Of a stretch of DNA of 6,290 bases, positions 6,121-6,290 are shown in pieces. Within the stretch, counting starts at the first letter, position 1. Every line of letters begins with the position of its first letter. The DNA comes from Anaerolineales bacterium (GTDB lineage Bacteria; Chloroflexota; Anaerolineae; Anaerolineales; Villigracilaceae): the NCBI GenBank assembly GCA_025056515.1, contig JANWWB010000175.1:1-6290 (forward strand). Direction: 5' to 3'. Made by a program: the position numbers and the translations under genes. The notes under the pieces were generated by a model. It did no database searches, had not been told where the DNA came from, and saw nothing but the letters and a program-made list of their open reading frames with translations.

Positions 6121-6149
6121 AGTGTACAATACCATTATCCGACTGTCAA
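6121..6149 (-). promoter_or_regulatory. sigma70-type promoter of the transglutaminase-cyclase operon
   Basis: On the minus strand a perfect -35 TTGACA (6149-6144) is followed by a 17-bp spacer and -10 TACACT (6126-6121). Only 7 nt separate the -10 box from the ATG at 6113, so the mRNA should start at or within a base of the start codon. Confidence 0.7.
6125..6130 (+). promoter_or_regulatory. possible -10 box of the rightward PAP2-like gene
   Basis: TACAAT matches 5 of 6 consensus positions and would start transcription near 6137, about 29 nt before the ATG at 6166. No good -35 box is seen at 16-18 bp, so it may need an activator. It shares two bases (6125-6126) with the -10 box of the opposing promoter. 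Confidence 0.35.
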
Positions 6150-6154
6150 ATTGC

Positions 6155-6159
6155 GGAGG
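6155..6159 (+). promoter_or_regulatory. ribosome binding site of the PAP2-like gene
   Basis: GGAGG is 6 nt before ATG 6166, a near-ideal site that fixes the start of the truncated right-hand gene. It contrasts with the opposing gene, which has no such site. Confidence 0.75.
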
Positions 6160-6165
6160 CCGACC

Positions 6166-6290
6166 ATGCAATCCTTTTATGATTTTGGTATTCAATTTAT
6201 TCGTGGTTTGCAAGCCTTGGGCGAATGGCAGACCTTGTGGATGAAAATATTCTCCTTTCTAGGAACAGAAGAGTTCTATATGTTGGGCCT
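6166..6290 (+). CDS. N-terminus of a probable PAP2-superfamily membrane phosphatase
   Basis: The first 41 complete codons of a gene running off the right edge. The start is well supported by the ribosome binding site at 6155-6159. The visible part has an amphipathic N-terminal helix (YDFGIQFIRGLQALG) and then WMKIFSFLGTEEFYMLG, which leads into what looks like a first membrane helix. This pattern, with FSFLGTEEF, resembles the N-termini of phosphatase PAP2 proteins I recall from Anaerolineae, which act on membrane lipid phosphates such as undecaprenyl pyrophosphate. The catalytic motifs (KX6RP, PSGH, SRX5H) would lie further right and cannot be checked here, so the identity is inferred from the N-terminus alone. 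It is divergent from the transglutaminase across 52 bp. Confidence 0.5.
   Translation, partial: MQSFYDFGIQFIRGLQALGEWQTLWMKIFSFLGTEEFYMLG

Noticed and set aside
5767..6213. A 148-residue minus-strand frame overlapping the start of the transglutaminase gene
   Set aside because: It is out of frame with the domain-bearing gene, spans the divergent promoter, and has low-complexity Ser/Arg composition with no recognisable motif.
1..6290. CRISPR arrays, tRNA or rRNA genes, replication origins, toxin-antitoxin pairs
   Set aside because: Reading both strands showed no spaced direct repeats, no tRNA cloverleaf or rRNA segments, no DnaA-box clusters and no paired small toxin-antitoxin genes.

Overview
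The window looks like a piece of chromosome from a Chloroflexota bacterium, most likely an Anaerolineae-type organism. This rests on gene content and protein style only: an adrenodoxin-reductase-type flavoprotein, a GAF-PAS adenylate cyclase, a TgpA-like transglutaminase whose motif ends in FEPT, and a PAP2-like N-terminus containing FSFLGTEEF. Base composition is near 50% GC, and no rRNA or tRNA is present to settle the taxonomy.

Layout, left to right. (1) 1-128: the C-terminal tail of an unrecognised protein, possibly an IS transposase, with a possible IS end just after its stop. (2) 157-1562 (+): a strong sigma70-like promoter and a complete gene for a ferredoxin/adrenodoxin-type NADP reductase. 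(3) 1563-1821: 259 bp without an obvious gene. It can fold into a closed multi-stem RNA and leads into (4) a 49-residue single-span membrane protein at 1822-1971 (+). (5) 1981-2011: a perfect 10-bp hairpin that can end transcription from both sides. (6) 2018-6113 (-): a two-gene operon of a TgpA-like membrane transglutaminase followed, 25 bp later, by a class III adenylate cyclase with GAF and PAS sensor domains. (7) 6114-6165: a 52-bp divergent promoter region, then (8) from 6166 (+) the start of a probable PAP2-superfamily membrane phosphatase, cut by the window edge.

How the parts may work together. The reductase supplies or removes electrons between NADP(H) and a ferredoxin. The minus-strand operon pairs an envelope enzyme with a cytoplasmic cAMP-producing sensor, and the gene beside it is probably a membrane lipid or undecaprenyl phosphatase, so the right half has an envelope theme. 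No clear new defence or mobile system is visible. The least explained parts are the structured intergenic region with its small membrane protein, and the compact divergent promoter that appears to make the transglutaminase mRNA leaderless.
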